Source: Vitis vinifera (lineage: Eukaryota > Streptophyta > Magnoliopsida > Vitales > Vitaceae). From it: a stretch of DNA of 64,000 bases. This document shows positions 1 to 11,450 of the stretch, piece by piece (position 1 is the stretch's first letter; the number at the start of each line of letters is the position of its first letter). The DNA is taken from the NCBI RefSeq assembly GCF_030704535.1, contig NC_081818.1, positions 1,563,001 through 1,627,000 of the forward strand, read 5' to 3'. The notes below the pieces were generated by a model. The model was not told the origin of the DNA. It was given only the letters and a program-made list of their open reading frames with translations, and made no database searches. A program made the translations under genes and the position numbers.

Positions 1-680
1 AATGGAATAAAATTACTAATCCTAAACTACATAGCGTAATAAACCAACATTCATCATTGCTATCATTATTTTTATTTTTATTTTTATTACTTTTCTAAAA
101 TCTAAAAGCCAAATATTCAATGATAGCTATATGGGCTATGCCACTAGCATTTACATGCAATGACATAATGAAAACATTCAATTGATACTATATCTGAAAC
201 TTGAAATTCAACTCGAATTCAAGATAACATGACAAGGAAGAAAATGTACCACAACTTGTGGTTTCATTTTTATAGCATGGATTTTACATGCATTAAAACC
301 CCTATAAAATAATACACTTGATATCAAAAGAATTTATTATCTTAATGAAGTTATAATTTATTAGTAAATGAATATTTATTAATTTAAAGAGAGTATTATG
401 CTTTTATTGTATAGTACTTGTATGTGTACAACTTACAAAGAAAAATACAATTAATCAAGGTGGTCAAAAGTTAATACATATACAAGTTTAAGAGACTAAA
501 AAAATAAGGGATATTGATTGTTAATTGTAAAATATAGAAATACCATATTAATTATTAATTGTAAAAGATAGAAATATCCCTAAAAGAAGGTGATGTGGTG
601 TTAAAATTTAATGACGTCCTGGTTTCAAGAAAGAGAAGTTGATATTTACGTCCACTTAATGTGTATCATTGTTTTAATCG
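1..680. other. AT-rich intergenic DNA
   Basis: No gene, RNA or element could be supported here. The stretch is AT-rich with stops in all frames. Confidence 0.5.
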
Positions 681-1003
681 CAACAATGAAGCATCAAATC
701 GCTTTTTAGGAGATGCAATGAAGAGAAATAATACCTAGGAAATGAGCCAAATACCCAAAGTATCTTCAAGCAAATGCCCAAAGCACCTTCACACACAAAC
801 TCTAGTACATCCATAAGTAAATTTCTATGCATCAATATATGAATAATGAGAATTACATTTGCTGAAAATCCCACATTCGAAATCGGTATCTTAAATGACA
901 GTGATAACGAATTGACGATAAATATATAAATGATAATTTACATAATTGCATTATGCACCTTACCCCTATTCTTGATGGTGGTCGAAGGAATAAGGTAATA
1001 TAT
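681..1003 (-). pseudogene. SWEET remnant downstream of DUF538 copy 1
   Basis: Minus-strand translation around 780-875 gives pieces resembling SWEET exon 4 (VGFSANVILIIHI, then LMDVLEFVCEGAL), matching [13 protein letters not shown] and [13 protein letters not shown] of the intact gene at 24341-26369. At 957-1003 the bases match the 3' end of SWEET exon 3 (the YAPxRxR region plus splice donor). About 690-780 resembles SWEET intron 5 near 29930. Order and strand are those of a SWEET gene, but exons 1, 2 and most of 3 are replaced by the DUF538 gene upstream. Seen directly: the similarity; inferred: common origin. Confidence 0.6.
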
Positions 1004-1175
1004 GACTTTCCTTTTCTTAATTTTTCCATCATCAATGGGAATACACATTTGTACATGCATCCCAAAGATCAATTAAAAACAACAATAATTCATCATAATA
1101 AGCACAACCCACATCAATCAATCCAACAAACAACTCAAAGGAATTCAAACAAGCCACTTATCTCAATTCAATCCC

Positions 1176-1676
1176 CTACCAAGACAAAGCAAAAGGGTTT
1201 ATTCCAAGCTTCCTTGCTTGCCTACGACCGCAGTTCAGGCCACACCCACATTGAGGAGAGTCCTCAAAGTAGTCAACAGGAAACCCCGTCTTCCCAACCC
1301 CCACAGAGAAATCAAGATTATCGCCGCTCCTGATGATCTCTTTTATGTCCATCCACATGAAAACCACCTTTACACTGATACCTTCCAAACTAGATAGCTT
1401 GCCATTTGATATGTAACCTTTGATAGCGGGCTTGTACTTCAATTGGTATGAGGCTTGACGGAAGCTGCAGCTATCATTGAAGTAGGCTGAGAATTGACCT
1501 GTGGTGGCGTTGAGATCATAGCTTCTGACCCCTTTGGGAAGAAGGCCAACTGGGAAGTCGTAGCCTTCAAGAACCTCATATGCTGTTGGGGAGGAGTTGC
1601 CTGGAATTGCCTTGATCAGAATTAGGCAGAAAGTTGCTGCTAGAGAAATCAGTCTTTGGGCTGTGGCTGAACCCAT
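1176..1676 (-). CDS. DUF538 family secreted protein, copy 1
   Basis: Single-exon gene for a 166-residue protein. Residues 1 to about 28 form a signal peptide (hydrophobic core ISLAATFCLILI); the DUF538 domain fills the rest, with the landmarks TAYEVL, YDFPVGLLPKGV, TTGQFSAYF, YISNGKLSSLEGISVK and a Cys-rich end CGCGLNCGRRQARKL. The start fits the other four copies, which begin MGSA/MDSA followed by a TQRL-like stretch. The family is plant-specific; its chemistry is not settled (a BPI-like lipid-binding fold has been proposed, and Arabidopsis SVB affects trichomes). A probable apoplastic or endomembrane protein. First and most divergent of a minus-strand array of five; a conserved TATA-like CTATAAAA lies about 95 bp upstream. 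Confidence 0.9.
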   Translation of the reverse strand: MGSATAQRLISLAATFCLILIKAIPGNSSPTAYEVLEGYDFPVGLLPKGVRSYDLNATTGQFSAYFNDSCSFRQASYQLKYKPAIKGYISNGKLSSLEGISVKVVFMWMDIKEIIRSGDNLDFSVGVGKTGFPVDYFEDSPQCGCGLNCGRRQARKLGINPFALSW

Positions 1677-1767
1677 CTCTCTCTAGATCTGTCTCTTCTT
1701 TCTTTTTGTTTTATCTAACTGCCCAATTGAAAGGTAGTTGATGAAGCCAGAAGTTTCGGCTGGTTCT

Positions 1768-1775
1768 TTTATAGT
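1768..1775 (-). promoter_or_regulatory. Conserved TATA-like box of the DUF538 array
   Basis: CTATAAAA on the minus strand, inside a block (TAATCAAGAAACTATAAAAG) kept in all copies; the counterparts near 10682-10689, 14155-14162, 19647-19654 and 22550-22557 read CTATAAGA. It lies 70-100 bp upstream of each ATG, a plausible core-promoter distance. Function inferred from position and conservation. Confidence 0.55.
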
Positions 1776-1789
1776 TTCTTGATTAAGGG

Positions 1790-4040
1790 CTGAAGGGGAA
1801 GCCAAACCAATCATTTCAAAAATCAATCTTGAGGTCATGAGAGTTTAGTTGAACGTGTGTAATAACTTTCTGCATAAGTTAAAGCACAAAAAAAGGTTTA
1901 CGGAAGGGAAGGGGTTTATGTAAGAAGCAACACTGTCTTCAATATTAAGCTTTTTCGTACTTTAGAAACTTATGAAAAAAAATCATTCAAATGCATCCAA
2001 ATTTTTTTATTAAGCTTAAAACAAACTTTTCAATCCTAAGCTGCTTACAAAGGTATCTGGAATTGAGGTGGGATGAATGAGTGAGCTAGGGTAAGGGTGA
2101 CAAAGTTCAATAGAATTCACAAACAAAACTCAAATCTAACGTGTCTTTAGTAGGTTTTGGTTAAATATAATCGGGTTTGATACAAATTTATGTCGACTTG
2201 CATAATTCGTTTAATAAATATGTAGTCCTAATTTAAGCTATTTGACTCATTTTAAATTTGTTTTTTTTCTTTTTAAGTAAATAGGTCAATTAAGCCACAA
2301 ATATATTTAGTTGAGATATTAATCATATAAACTTATATAAAACCTAATTCAATCTGATTATTAAATGAATTAAATAGATTACATAACATTTTATATGTTT
2401 AATAATTAGATAGTATTTTGATTTATATTTTTTTACACTATTGTTATCCATATCGGGTTTGAATTGTTTTATATACTAGAATACTTAGACTTTAACATAA
2501 TATGAACAAGACTCATCAACATAAATAGCCATTCAAGACTAAGATTAGGATTTATCTAGTTTATCTCTAGATAAAATTTCTAGTGTAATTCAACAACAAT
2601 AATAACTTACATTAAAAACACTGTAAATGATATTGACCTCCTACATTAATGATTCATTAATTTATCATCATCATTATTATTGTTATTATTATTATTATTA
2701 TTATTATTAAAAAATATGTTTCTAAATAATTTAAATTATATATCATATTTGATTTGATCATGGATTACACCTGTCAACAATCAAAATAACAAAACTAAAT
2801 TAAATCAGCAAACTTATAAAAATTAAATTAATAGACATTATGAATAATCTTTTGTAAGTTTCATTCCTTTTTTTTCCCCTCATACGAGACACATGTGTTG
2901 CTATCCATTATAAGTCCTCTGAAATATTTTGGGATGATCTAGATTTGAATTTGATTGTTGATGCATGTAATCCATGTTGGTTTGAAGACATGTTGGTTTT
3001 TATCTTTATGTTCATGCTTGAAGTATTAAAAATATTTATTTCATTTATTAAAAAAAATCTAAAAAGTAATAATGAGATGGTCTTTGCGCTGATAAAAAAG
3101 AATTATTATTATATTTATTTTATTACACCTAAAAAATAAGGCATTTAAAAAACTAATAATTTTACAAAATACAATAATTTAATATATTTTTGAATGTCTC
3201 ACAATACCAAAATTTATTATAACAATAAAAAGTCTAAAAATTAGTGATGTATTACAAAAAATAATGATTATATTTGTTTTTATTTTATAAGATATTTAAA
3301 ACTAATATCTTGATAGAACCTAAAACAAGTTGAAAGATATATAACTATAAAAAATTTATTACATGCTTCTCAATATCTAAAAATATCACGTTTTTAATTT
3401 GAATGACAAAATTAATTAGAAGCATTGAATGAAACTCTGAAAATGATATTTTTAATTCAAAGGTTTTTTTCATTTAAACTAAATTATCTTAAAAAGTGAC
3501 ATAAATTAAAACATAAGTATCACATTGGGAAAAGCTTAAAGTTTGAAATAATATTACTTAATAAAACAAACAAAAGCCTTGGATAAATTATTTATGTGCT
3601 TATATGGCACGACTAATATTCATTGTGCAATGAGGTTCATTTTTTTGTTGGAATATAATCCATAGACACATATGGGTATGGTCCAACACTACTCAATAAT
3701 CCATCATGACACTTTTCATTAATTATGAAAGAAGTGAAAACAAAATGTAATAAGAATTCTTAAATTCGATACTCCTAATAATTATTAAAATGAATTCTAC
3801 CAAATGATAATTTTGATGTTCTGCAGATAGAATTAGTGATGTTTTTATACATATATTGATATTAGAGGGCTCACTAAAACATCTCAAGTTTCATATGATT
3901 GATGTTACTAGACTTTTTGTTCATATCCCTTGGTGATTTTTGCTCACATCTCTTTAAGGCTATAGACAAGAGTCTATGTGCAAGGTGGGGCTTTGTATAT
4001 ATTAAATGGAATAGTGTGCTGGATTGAGTACTCCGAAATG
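1790..4040. other. Upstream flank of DUF538 copy 1, AT-rich
   Basis: No gene seen. Bases 1790-2000 match the single-copy ancestor of the repeat amplified at 22591-23760 (caatcatttcaaaaatcaat, then gtaagaagcaacactgtctt). Bases 3130-3800 are a diverged copy of 10861-11450. The rest is AT-rich and unassigned. Confidence 0.5.
2671..2709. repeat. (ATT)n microsatellite
   Basis: About a dozen ATT units with one interruption. A long AAT-type tract at 10809-10860 sits at a roughly similar place upstream of DUF538 copy 2. Confidence 0.85.
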
Positions 4041-7000
4041 GTTTACAATTACATCTTACCTGTAATGCATGGTTAGTTCCATGGAAATGTCTTCCACGTC
4101 CACCATGGGAGACATCTCAAGAACCACCAGTTTTGTTCTTGCCTCCTTTCCCACCCAATCTCATCCAAATTGGACGATAACAATTTTCTGGTTTAGAGAA
4201 AATATACAGATATTGACAAAGTTAAGAGGACACAAGCTGCAGCGTTTTCTCTTCGATTCCTCAGTCTTGGCCTTAAAATTTATTTCGCAAGATGATGAAA
4301 CCTAACATCGGATAAACCCTATGTTTCAAAACTGGGAACAACAAGATCAACTCATCATGTCTTGGATTCTTGCATCCATATTTGATGCTCTTCTTACACG
4401 CATGGTGAACTGTGATACTTTGGCCCAAGTGTGGAAGACTCTTTATCTGTATTTTGCTATCCAAGTATAAGCCAAAGTAACCCAATTCAAGAGTCAACTG
4501 CAAAACACTAGGAAATGAGACCTACCTATAAATTACTACCTCCTCAAGATCAGAAATATTGTTGATCTTCTTGCCCTAATTGGCCATAACCTTTCTATCA
4601 AAGACCATATAGATGCAATCTTTGAAGGCCTTCCTCAAGAATATGAAACTTTTATCATCCTCTATAAGCCCAAGGATTGATCCGTATACCATTGAAGAAA
4701 TTGAAGCACTCCTTGCTCAAGAAAGTCGTATTAAGAAAAGCATCAAGAGCTCAAAATTTTCCAACCCTAGCTTAGTTAACTTAGCCACAACCAATGGTTC
4801 TTCACACTTTAACAAAAGATTTGGAAACAGTAACTCAAGTATGAATTAGCCTGGTCATTTTAGAGAAAATCAGAATGCATTTTAGTACTCAACAAGATCT
4901 CACAAATTATCTGGATATGGAAAGCAAAACTTTCGTGGAAACTTCTCTCAACGAGGAAAAGGATGACATTGCAGTTCTTTGGGAGGAAACAACAAACATC
5001 GGTCAACTTTGTAGGGGAATGGGTCATGTGGTCATGCAGTGCTGCTACTCATTTGATTAATCCTTCACTAGACCCTCACAACTTTAAGGGTATCGTCCTC
5101 AAGGGAACATAGCTCACCTTCCACGACAGTTCCCTAAACAATTCTCCCCAAGAATCTCTTCTACATTCGCACAGCCTGCAACACTAGAAATCTCACAAGA
5201 CACTAACTGGTACCCAGACTCCGGAGCAATGAATCACCTTACGTCTGACCTTAATAATCTCATGACCAAAACACAATTCTTTGCATCAGATCAAGTCTTC
5301 GTGGGAAATGGTCAGGGTCTCTCTATTCACTACATTGGACATGTATCATTTTCATCTCCATTTGTTCCTTCCAAGTCACTTGCCTTAAAACAACTTCTAC
5401 ATATTCCATAAATCACCAAATAAAACCTTCTTAGTGTTTCAAAATTCGCTAATGATAATCATGTGTTTTTTGAATTTCATCCCACCTCTTTTTTTTGTCA
5501 AGGATCTTGCCACCAAAGCAGTCCTCTTGTAAGGCCAACTTAAAGAAGGGTTATATGTATTTGATAATACACAAACAAACCTCACTTCAAACCTCAATCC
5601 ATCTTGGAGTCAACTCCCTCCAAACTTTAAGGCTCAGAGAATTCCAGCCTAACATGTTTCACATATGCACCTACCTCCTCCAAGACGTTCACTGCAACTG
5701 CTACATAACCATCTTGTTCATCTTTTGATCTGTGGCATAATAGACTTGGTCACCCATCTGCACAAATAGTATCTCTTATACTAAAAAAATGTAACCTTGC
5801 TCATCTTAATAAAAAGTCTTATACTGTTTGTTTTGCCTACTGCATGGGTAAAATTCAAAAGTTTCCATTTAATTCCCCTTTCAACCTCTTCATACATAAA
5901 ACCCTTAGAGTTGATACATTCAGATTTATGGATATCGGTATTATATTCATTTTGTTGATGCCTACTCTTGATTTACCTAGATTTACATGCTTAAACAAAA
6001 ATCTGAAGCATTTCAAGCCTTTCTTAACTTCAAATCACAAGCGAAACTTCAACTAGATCATAGAATCAAAGTTGTGCAAATTGATTGGGGCAGCGAGCAT
6101 TGTACCTTGACCCATTATGTCCTCTCCAATGGTAGTATACATAGAACCTCATGTCCCTACATTCATGAACAAAACGAAATAGTTGAGCATAAACACATAC
6201 GCATCGTTGAACATGGCCTTACCCTTCTAGCTCAAGCCTCTTTACCTCTCAAGTACTAAAATGAAGCCTTTCGCACCTATGCATTTCTCACCAATAAATT
6301 GCCCACCCCAATTCTAAAAAATAAATCCCCAATAGTGATATTCTTCCACACCGCACCATCTTGCTCTCAGCTCAAGGTGTTTGGCTGTACTTGTTGGCAT
6401 CTTAGATCTAAGCAACAAAAGTAATAACATTTTTTTTAAAAAAAAAAATTTGATCTTTTAGGGTTAAATAACTAACCTTTAAGTTTGAATGTTCTCAAAC
6501 CTTAAAATCCAAATGTTGAAGACGACCTTGAAGTTGTTGGAAGTCTCGTAAACCCACGATCTTTGGCTCAATGACTCAACTTTGTTCTTGGAACACTTCC
6601 AATGGGGAGGAAAAGATGGTGAAAACTATAACTCTCTTTCTCTTTGGATGGTGGAAGAACAAAAGTTATGGAAACCCTAGCCCCTATGAGGTATTTATAT
6701 AAGTGACTTGAAGCCACATGGACTTGCGTCACTTAATTTAACCCAAAATGAGGTCTAATTGATTAATTAACCCAATATAGCTTACTAATTAATCAATTAG
6801 CCCAATCCAGATACTTTGTTCACTTACCCCTATGCAACCTTATGTAATTACCAAAATACCCTTATGCACAAAAGTGAACCTAGAGCTAATCTGACCCTCA
6901 TAATCCATGTCATGAACAAGATATATGAGTTCAAAGTAGGGACCACTAGGACCCATAGGAGTATTGGCTTCCTTAGAATCTAATTCTAAAGTTGATTCAA

Positions 7001-9260
7001 TATCCCACTATAGAGAATCAACTGAACTCCAATCCTATGTAAATAACAACAAGATACTAAGTGCTCGGATCTATGACCTGCTATACATTGTGTTCAGTCT
7101 CCCCATGAACTGATGTCCATAATCTAATAAGGTGAAAGTTATCAATCTTTCAAGACTACCTCTACTATCCTTGAGTTACAAATCCTCCTATTGTATATTT
7201 AATTGACATGTCTTAACTCTCAAAGAGTTTATGCCAAGTTTCATATAAGGAACTACTATGACCATAGTTTCCATGAACACTTCTCTTTAAGATCACCCAA
7301 GAGGACACACTGTCTCAATCCCATGAGATATCATAGTGCCTCTATTGAGAATACCTATTGCTACCGATTTCCATTAATAGTGACTCAATCCATAAGGAAT
7401 ATATGATAAGCTTACAATTTCACCCGTAGGTTAAAGTCACTACTAACTTTAGCACAAACTCAATATTCTCTCAAGGTTGAGAGATAACACAATGAAGTAG
7501 CTTGGTGAGGTCATGACTACTTGATAGCTTTAAGTCATGACTCACCGTAAGTTATGTCTAATGTGTAACCATACACACTAGTGCACTCGCCATGGAAAAC
7601 TCATCCCATTAACCAAGACAAACCATCCCTCCAATTAGGAGGTGATGTACTACAACCTCTAATAGGTTGCCTAGACCCATGAACTGATTGTGAACAAGTC
7701 ATCTATTTGCAAGGAATGCATGACTTAGATCTTCTATGCAACTCCTAATGCACCTAAGTCACGTACAATGCAAAAAATGCAAACAAGAATGCTAATAAAG
7801 TATAATACATGGAATAAGGATAGATAAAAATGAAATTAGAACATCATTAAATGAATAATGAATTCTAAATTTATTACATCATGTTATGTTTTTAAGGGTT
7901 TTTCTTAACAGTACCTACTACCCTAATCTCAGGCCTTATAACAAGAACAAACTTTAATACCACTTCATCCCTTGCACATTTCTTAGCTATAGTCTCAACC
8001 ACAAAGGTTACAAATGTCTTAGCCCTGATGGTTGTACCTCAACAAATATAAAGTTCAGTTGATTGAAAGCCCATTGACTACAAATGGGTGTTCAAGGACA
8101 AGGAAAATCTTGATGACACCTTTAGTTTTGTTGTAAAAGCAACTACAATACAAATTGTTCTCACCATTACCTTATGTAAGGATCAAAAGATTCGACAACT
8201 TGATGTCAATAATGGTTTTCTCAATGGAAACCTTCAAGAAGAAGTTTTCATGGATCAACCAAATGGATTTGTTGATCCTCTAGCCCCAGATTTTGTGTGC
8301 AAACTGAACAAGTCCCTTTATGGTCTCAAACAAACCCCTAGATCTTCGTTTGAGAAGCTCCGCCAAGTCATTGTTGATCTTGGTTTTACGTCAACCAAAT
8401 CTTATCAATCACTCTTTGTTAATGTTACTCCACAATGCTCTACCTAAATCCTAGTTTATGTGAATGACATTTTACTAATAGGTAGTAGTGAGAACCTCAT
8501 CCAACAAGTGGTCACTTAACTTAATCACAAATTTGCTCTCAAGGATTTTGGAGTTGTTGATTACTTTCTTAGCATCCAAGCAAAGTCTACCTTTGTAAGG
8601 TTACACTGATCTCAGACTAAGTACACAGTTGACCTTCTTCACATGACCAATATGCTTCATGCCAAACCTATTCCCACACTAATGGTTTCCAACCAACAAT
8701 TAATTGCCTCTGGTAGTGATCCCATCTGCAACACTCAACTCTACAGAAGTACTATTAGAGACCTCTAATATGTCACAATTACACGTCCAAAGATTACCTA
8801 TATAGTGTGAACCGTGTGTGCTAATTTATGCAAGCCCCTCTTGTTGTTCATTGGAAGGCTGTTAAGAGAATCCTTTGCTACTTAGCCTGCACTTTCCACC
8901 ATGGACTCTATCTCAAACGCAGCTCCACCTCACATCTCAATTTAATAAGATTTTGTGATGCTGATTAGACATCTAACATGGATGATTAACACTCCACCTC
9001 TAACTATCGTTTCTTTCCTTAGCCCCAACCTTGTTTCTTGGCAATCCTGCAAAATAGCATACCATCTCCAAGTGGTCCACCGAAGCTAAGTATCCTTGCA
9101 GATACTCCAAGTGGTGAATATGTTTCAATATATCCTTGCAGACGTATTCACCAAAGCTATTCCCAGCTCTCAGTTCGTTATCAAGTGAGACAAACTCAAT
9201 GTAGCACAAGCACAGTATATATTTTTCACCATTACTATTATCTGCCTAATAAATTGTATT
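4041..9260 (+). mobile_element. Copia-type LTR retrotransposon, broken fossil
   Basis: Plus-strand Copia remnants in canonical order: gag about 4069-4850; an aspartic-protease motif region (DSGAMNHL) near 5220; gag-pre-integrase (LGHPS) near 5745; integrase core end (SCPYIHEQNEIVEH) near 6150-6260; reverse transcriptase (LDVNNGFLNGNLQEEVF, KSLYGLKQ) 8190-8345; RNase H region about 8900-9010. A solo LTR of another family interrupts it at 6392-7910. Coding parts are heavily degraded, with more than ten breaks, so it is old and inactive. No LTR pair or target-site duplication of its own was recognised, so both outer limits are approximate. Confidence 0.85.
6392..7910 (-). mobile_element. Nested solo LTR (about 1.52 kb)
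   Basis: A non-coding block splitting the Copia integrase from its reverse transcriptase. It begins TGTTGG and ends CTTAACA on the plus strand, so the termini are TGTT...AACA as in LTRs. Flanking pentamers gtact (6387-6391) and gtacc (7911-7915) agree at four of five bases, a decayed target-site duplication. On the minus strand a TATA-like CTTATATAAATACC lies near 6693-6708. No internal coding region accompanies it, so it is most simply a solo LTR left by recombination; family not identified. It is younger than its Copia host. Confidence 0.75.
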
Positions 9261-9339
9261 AATCACAACGTGGGCAATTTCTAGCCTAAAAAAGGTTAAT
9301 TATACGAAGCATGAAAGTGCTTTCTATGAGGTGCCATGA

Positions 9340-9908
9340 AGAAAAATAATGCCTATGAAAGGAGCCCAAGGCCCAAATCATCTTCAAGCAGTTAACCTTA
9401 ATAATGAATTCAATATTTTTCAATCAGAAAAAAGAAAAATAAACTTGGAGTTGGAGACTGCAGGTTAAGCATCAAGCACACTTCGAATACAAGATATAGA
9501 GAAAGAAAGGCCTCAAGATATTCGTAGCAAGATAAGCCAATATTCTCTAGGCTATATATGAGAGTTGTTTTTCAATTTTCACTCAAAACCATCCATATAG
9601 AGAACTATTTTCTTATGTTGAAATTTTATATAAGAGAGGTTCTTAGTTGCCATGGCCACAAGACCAGAGTGAACCGTATTTGTGTAGAGGTCTGCATGCA
9701 CAAACCCTAGTACATGATCCATATGTAAACTTCAATGATTCATCAAACGGCTAATGAGAAATACTGTTGATGGAATCCCACATTCGAAATCGATATCATA
9801 GATGACAATGACAATGAATCGATGAAAAATGTATGTGATATATACATATATAATTACATAACTTACATTCTGTACCTTATATATATGAGGAATAAGGTAA
9901 CATATAAC
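9340..9908 (-). pseudogene. SWEET remnant downstream of DUF538 copy 2
   Basis: Bases 9650-9800 match SWEET exon 4 and its donor side (gttgccatggccacaag; gcacaaaccctagtacat; ggaatcccacattcgaaatc). Bases 9866-9908 match the exon 3 end (atatgaggaataaggtaaca). The part 9340-9480 resembles SWEET intron 5 around 29925-30030. The frame is lost. Collinear with, and downstream of, the DUF538 gene at 10104-10595. Confidence 0.6.
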
Positions 9909-10103
9909 TTTCCCCTTCTTTTCACATTTATCAATAGGAATACTGCTTTATTTTGCCGGGCATCCCAAGATCAACTATAAACAACAATAATTCATCATAA
10001 TAAGCACAACCCACATAAATTAATCCAGCAAAAAACTCAAAGAAATTCAGGTACGGCACTTGACTCAATTGAATTCCCCTAATAAGAGGATGAAACAAAA
10101 GGG

Positions 10104-10595
10104 TTAATTTGCTCTAAGCTTCCTTACTTGCCTAGGACTGCAATTTATGCCACACCCACATTGAGGAGGCTCCTCAAAGTAGTCAACAGGAAACCTGGTG
10201 GACAGAATCCACACATAGAAATCAAGACCATCTCCATTCCTGATGATCTCTGATATGTCTATCCACAAAAAGAACAACTTCACACTGACGCCTTCCAGGC
10301 TAGATAGCATGCCATTTGATAAGTAACCTTTGATGGTGGGCTCGTACTTCAATTGGTAGAAGCCTCCAGAGAAGCTGCAACTATGACTGAAATAGGCTGA
10401 AAATTGACCTGTTGTGTCGTTGAAATCATAGCCTCTGACCCCATAGGGAAGAAGGCCAATTGGGAAGTTGTAGGCCTCAAGAACGTCATATGCTGATGGG
10501 GTGTTATTGAAGGAGTTGGCTGGAGGTGTATGTATGAGGATTAGGCAGAAAGTTGCTGCTAGAGAAATCAATCTTTGGGTTGCAGCTGAATCCAT
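10104..10595 (-). CDS. DUF538 family secreted protein, copy 2
   Basis: Single exon, 163 residues from the Met of MDSAATQRL. An in-frame Met 22 codons upstream (10661) was rejected because it precedes a charged KQKRRRRN stretch that would spoil the signal peptide and because all paralogues start at the MDSA/MGSA Met. Signal peptide about 1-28; DUF538 landmarks SAYDVL, YNFPIGLLPYGV, TTGQFSAYF, YLSNGMLSSLEGVSVK; end CGCGINCSPRQVRKL. Residues FYVWILSTRFPVDYF replace the SVGVGKxxFPxxYF of copies 1 and 3, a local divergence with no visible break. The upstream TATA-like box CTATAAGA is conserved. Confidence 0.88.
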   Translation of the reverse strand: MDSAATQRLISLAATFCLILIHTPPANSFNNTPSAYDVLEAYNFPIGLLPYGVRGYDFNDTTGQFSAYFSHSCSFSGGFYQLKYEPTIKGYLSNGMLSSLEGVSVKLFFLWIDISEIIRNGDGLDFYVWILSTRFPVDYFEEPPQCGCGINCSPRQVRKLRAN

Positions 10596-10807
10596 CTCTG
10601 TGTTTCTTCTTCTCCTTTTTTGTTTGATCGAAGAAGTACCGCTGATTGAGAGGTAGTTCAAACCAGAAGCCTGGCTGGTTCTCTTATAGTTTCTTGATTA
10701 AGGCTGAAGCAGAAGCTGAAGCAAATAATTTCGAAGAGCGTTCTTCAGGTGATGGAAGCTTGTTATTGGATGTGAAGTAACTTTCGCATAAGTTAAAAAG
10801 AATGTGA

Positions 10808-10808
<1 letters not shown>

Positions 10809-10845
<37 letters not shown>

Positions 10846-10860
10846 GAATAATAATAATAT
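10809..10860. repeat. (AAT)n microsatellite
   Basis: About 16 AAT/AAG-type units upstream of DUF538 copy 2. Confidence 0.85.
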
Positions 10861-11450
10861 ATCAAGATATCAAAATTTATGATAATAATAATAATTTAAC
10901 ATTATTGCATTGACAAAAAATAATTATTACATTTTTCTTATTTTATAAGATACTTGAAAAGTAATAATTTGACAAAATCTAGATAAAGTTAAAGAAAATT
11001 GTAACAATCTATTACATTTTTTTTAAGATTAAAAAATGTCAACCTTTCATCATAAGGGTAGAAAATGACAAAATTAATTAAATGCTTGAAAAAAGAATCT
11101 CAAAAAGTGACATTTTTAATTAAAAAAATGTGAGCAATTAAAAAACAAACACATTAAAAAAGGCTGAAAATTTGAAAGAAAATTACCTTAAGACTTAAGT
11201 TAATAAAACAAACTTTTTTAGATAAACTATTTGTGTGCTTATATTGTATGGCTAGCATTCATTATGCAATTAAGTTGATAATTTTTTTTTTTACATTAGA
11301 TTATTCATAGAGACACGTAGGCATGGTCCTGCACTCCCACAATACTCTATGATGTCACTATTTGTTTAATTATGAAAGAATTGAAAACAAAAAGAATATT
11401 CTTAAATCTGTACTCATCTTCTACAACTATTTAATTTTATTGGCTTTTAT
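10861..11450. repeat. Duplicated upstream flank
   Basis: Diverged copy of 3130-3800. Shared landmarks include ttatgtgcttatatggcacg versus ttgtgtgcttatattgtatg, the tract with acacgtaggcatggtcc, and aattatgaaagaa followed by gaaaacaaaa. It shows that the duplicated unit reaches about 2 kb upstream of the DUF538 gene. Confidence 0.65.

Noticed and set aside
1176-1333. Plus-strand open frame of 126 codons (953-1333) overlapping DUF538 copy 1
   Set aside because: It is antisense to the DUF538 coding region and has low-complexity Gln/Ser/Thr content; a shadow of the true gene.
10596-10661. Upstream in-frame Met for DUF538 copy 2
   Set aside because: The extension is basic and would precede the signal peptide; none of the four paralogues has it.
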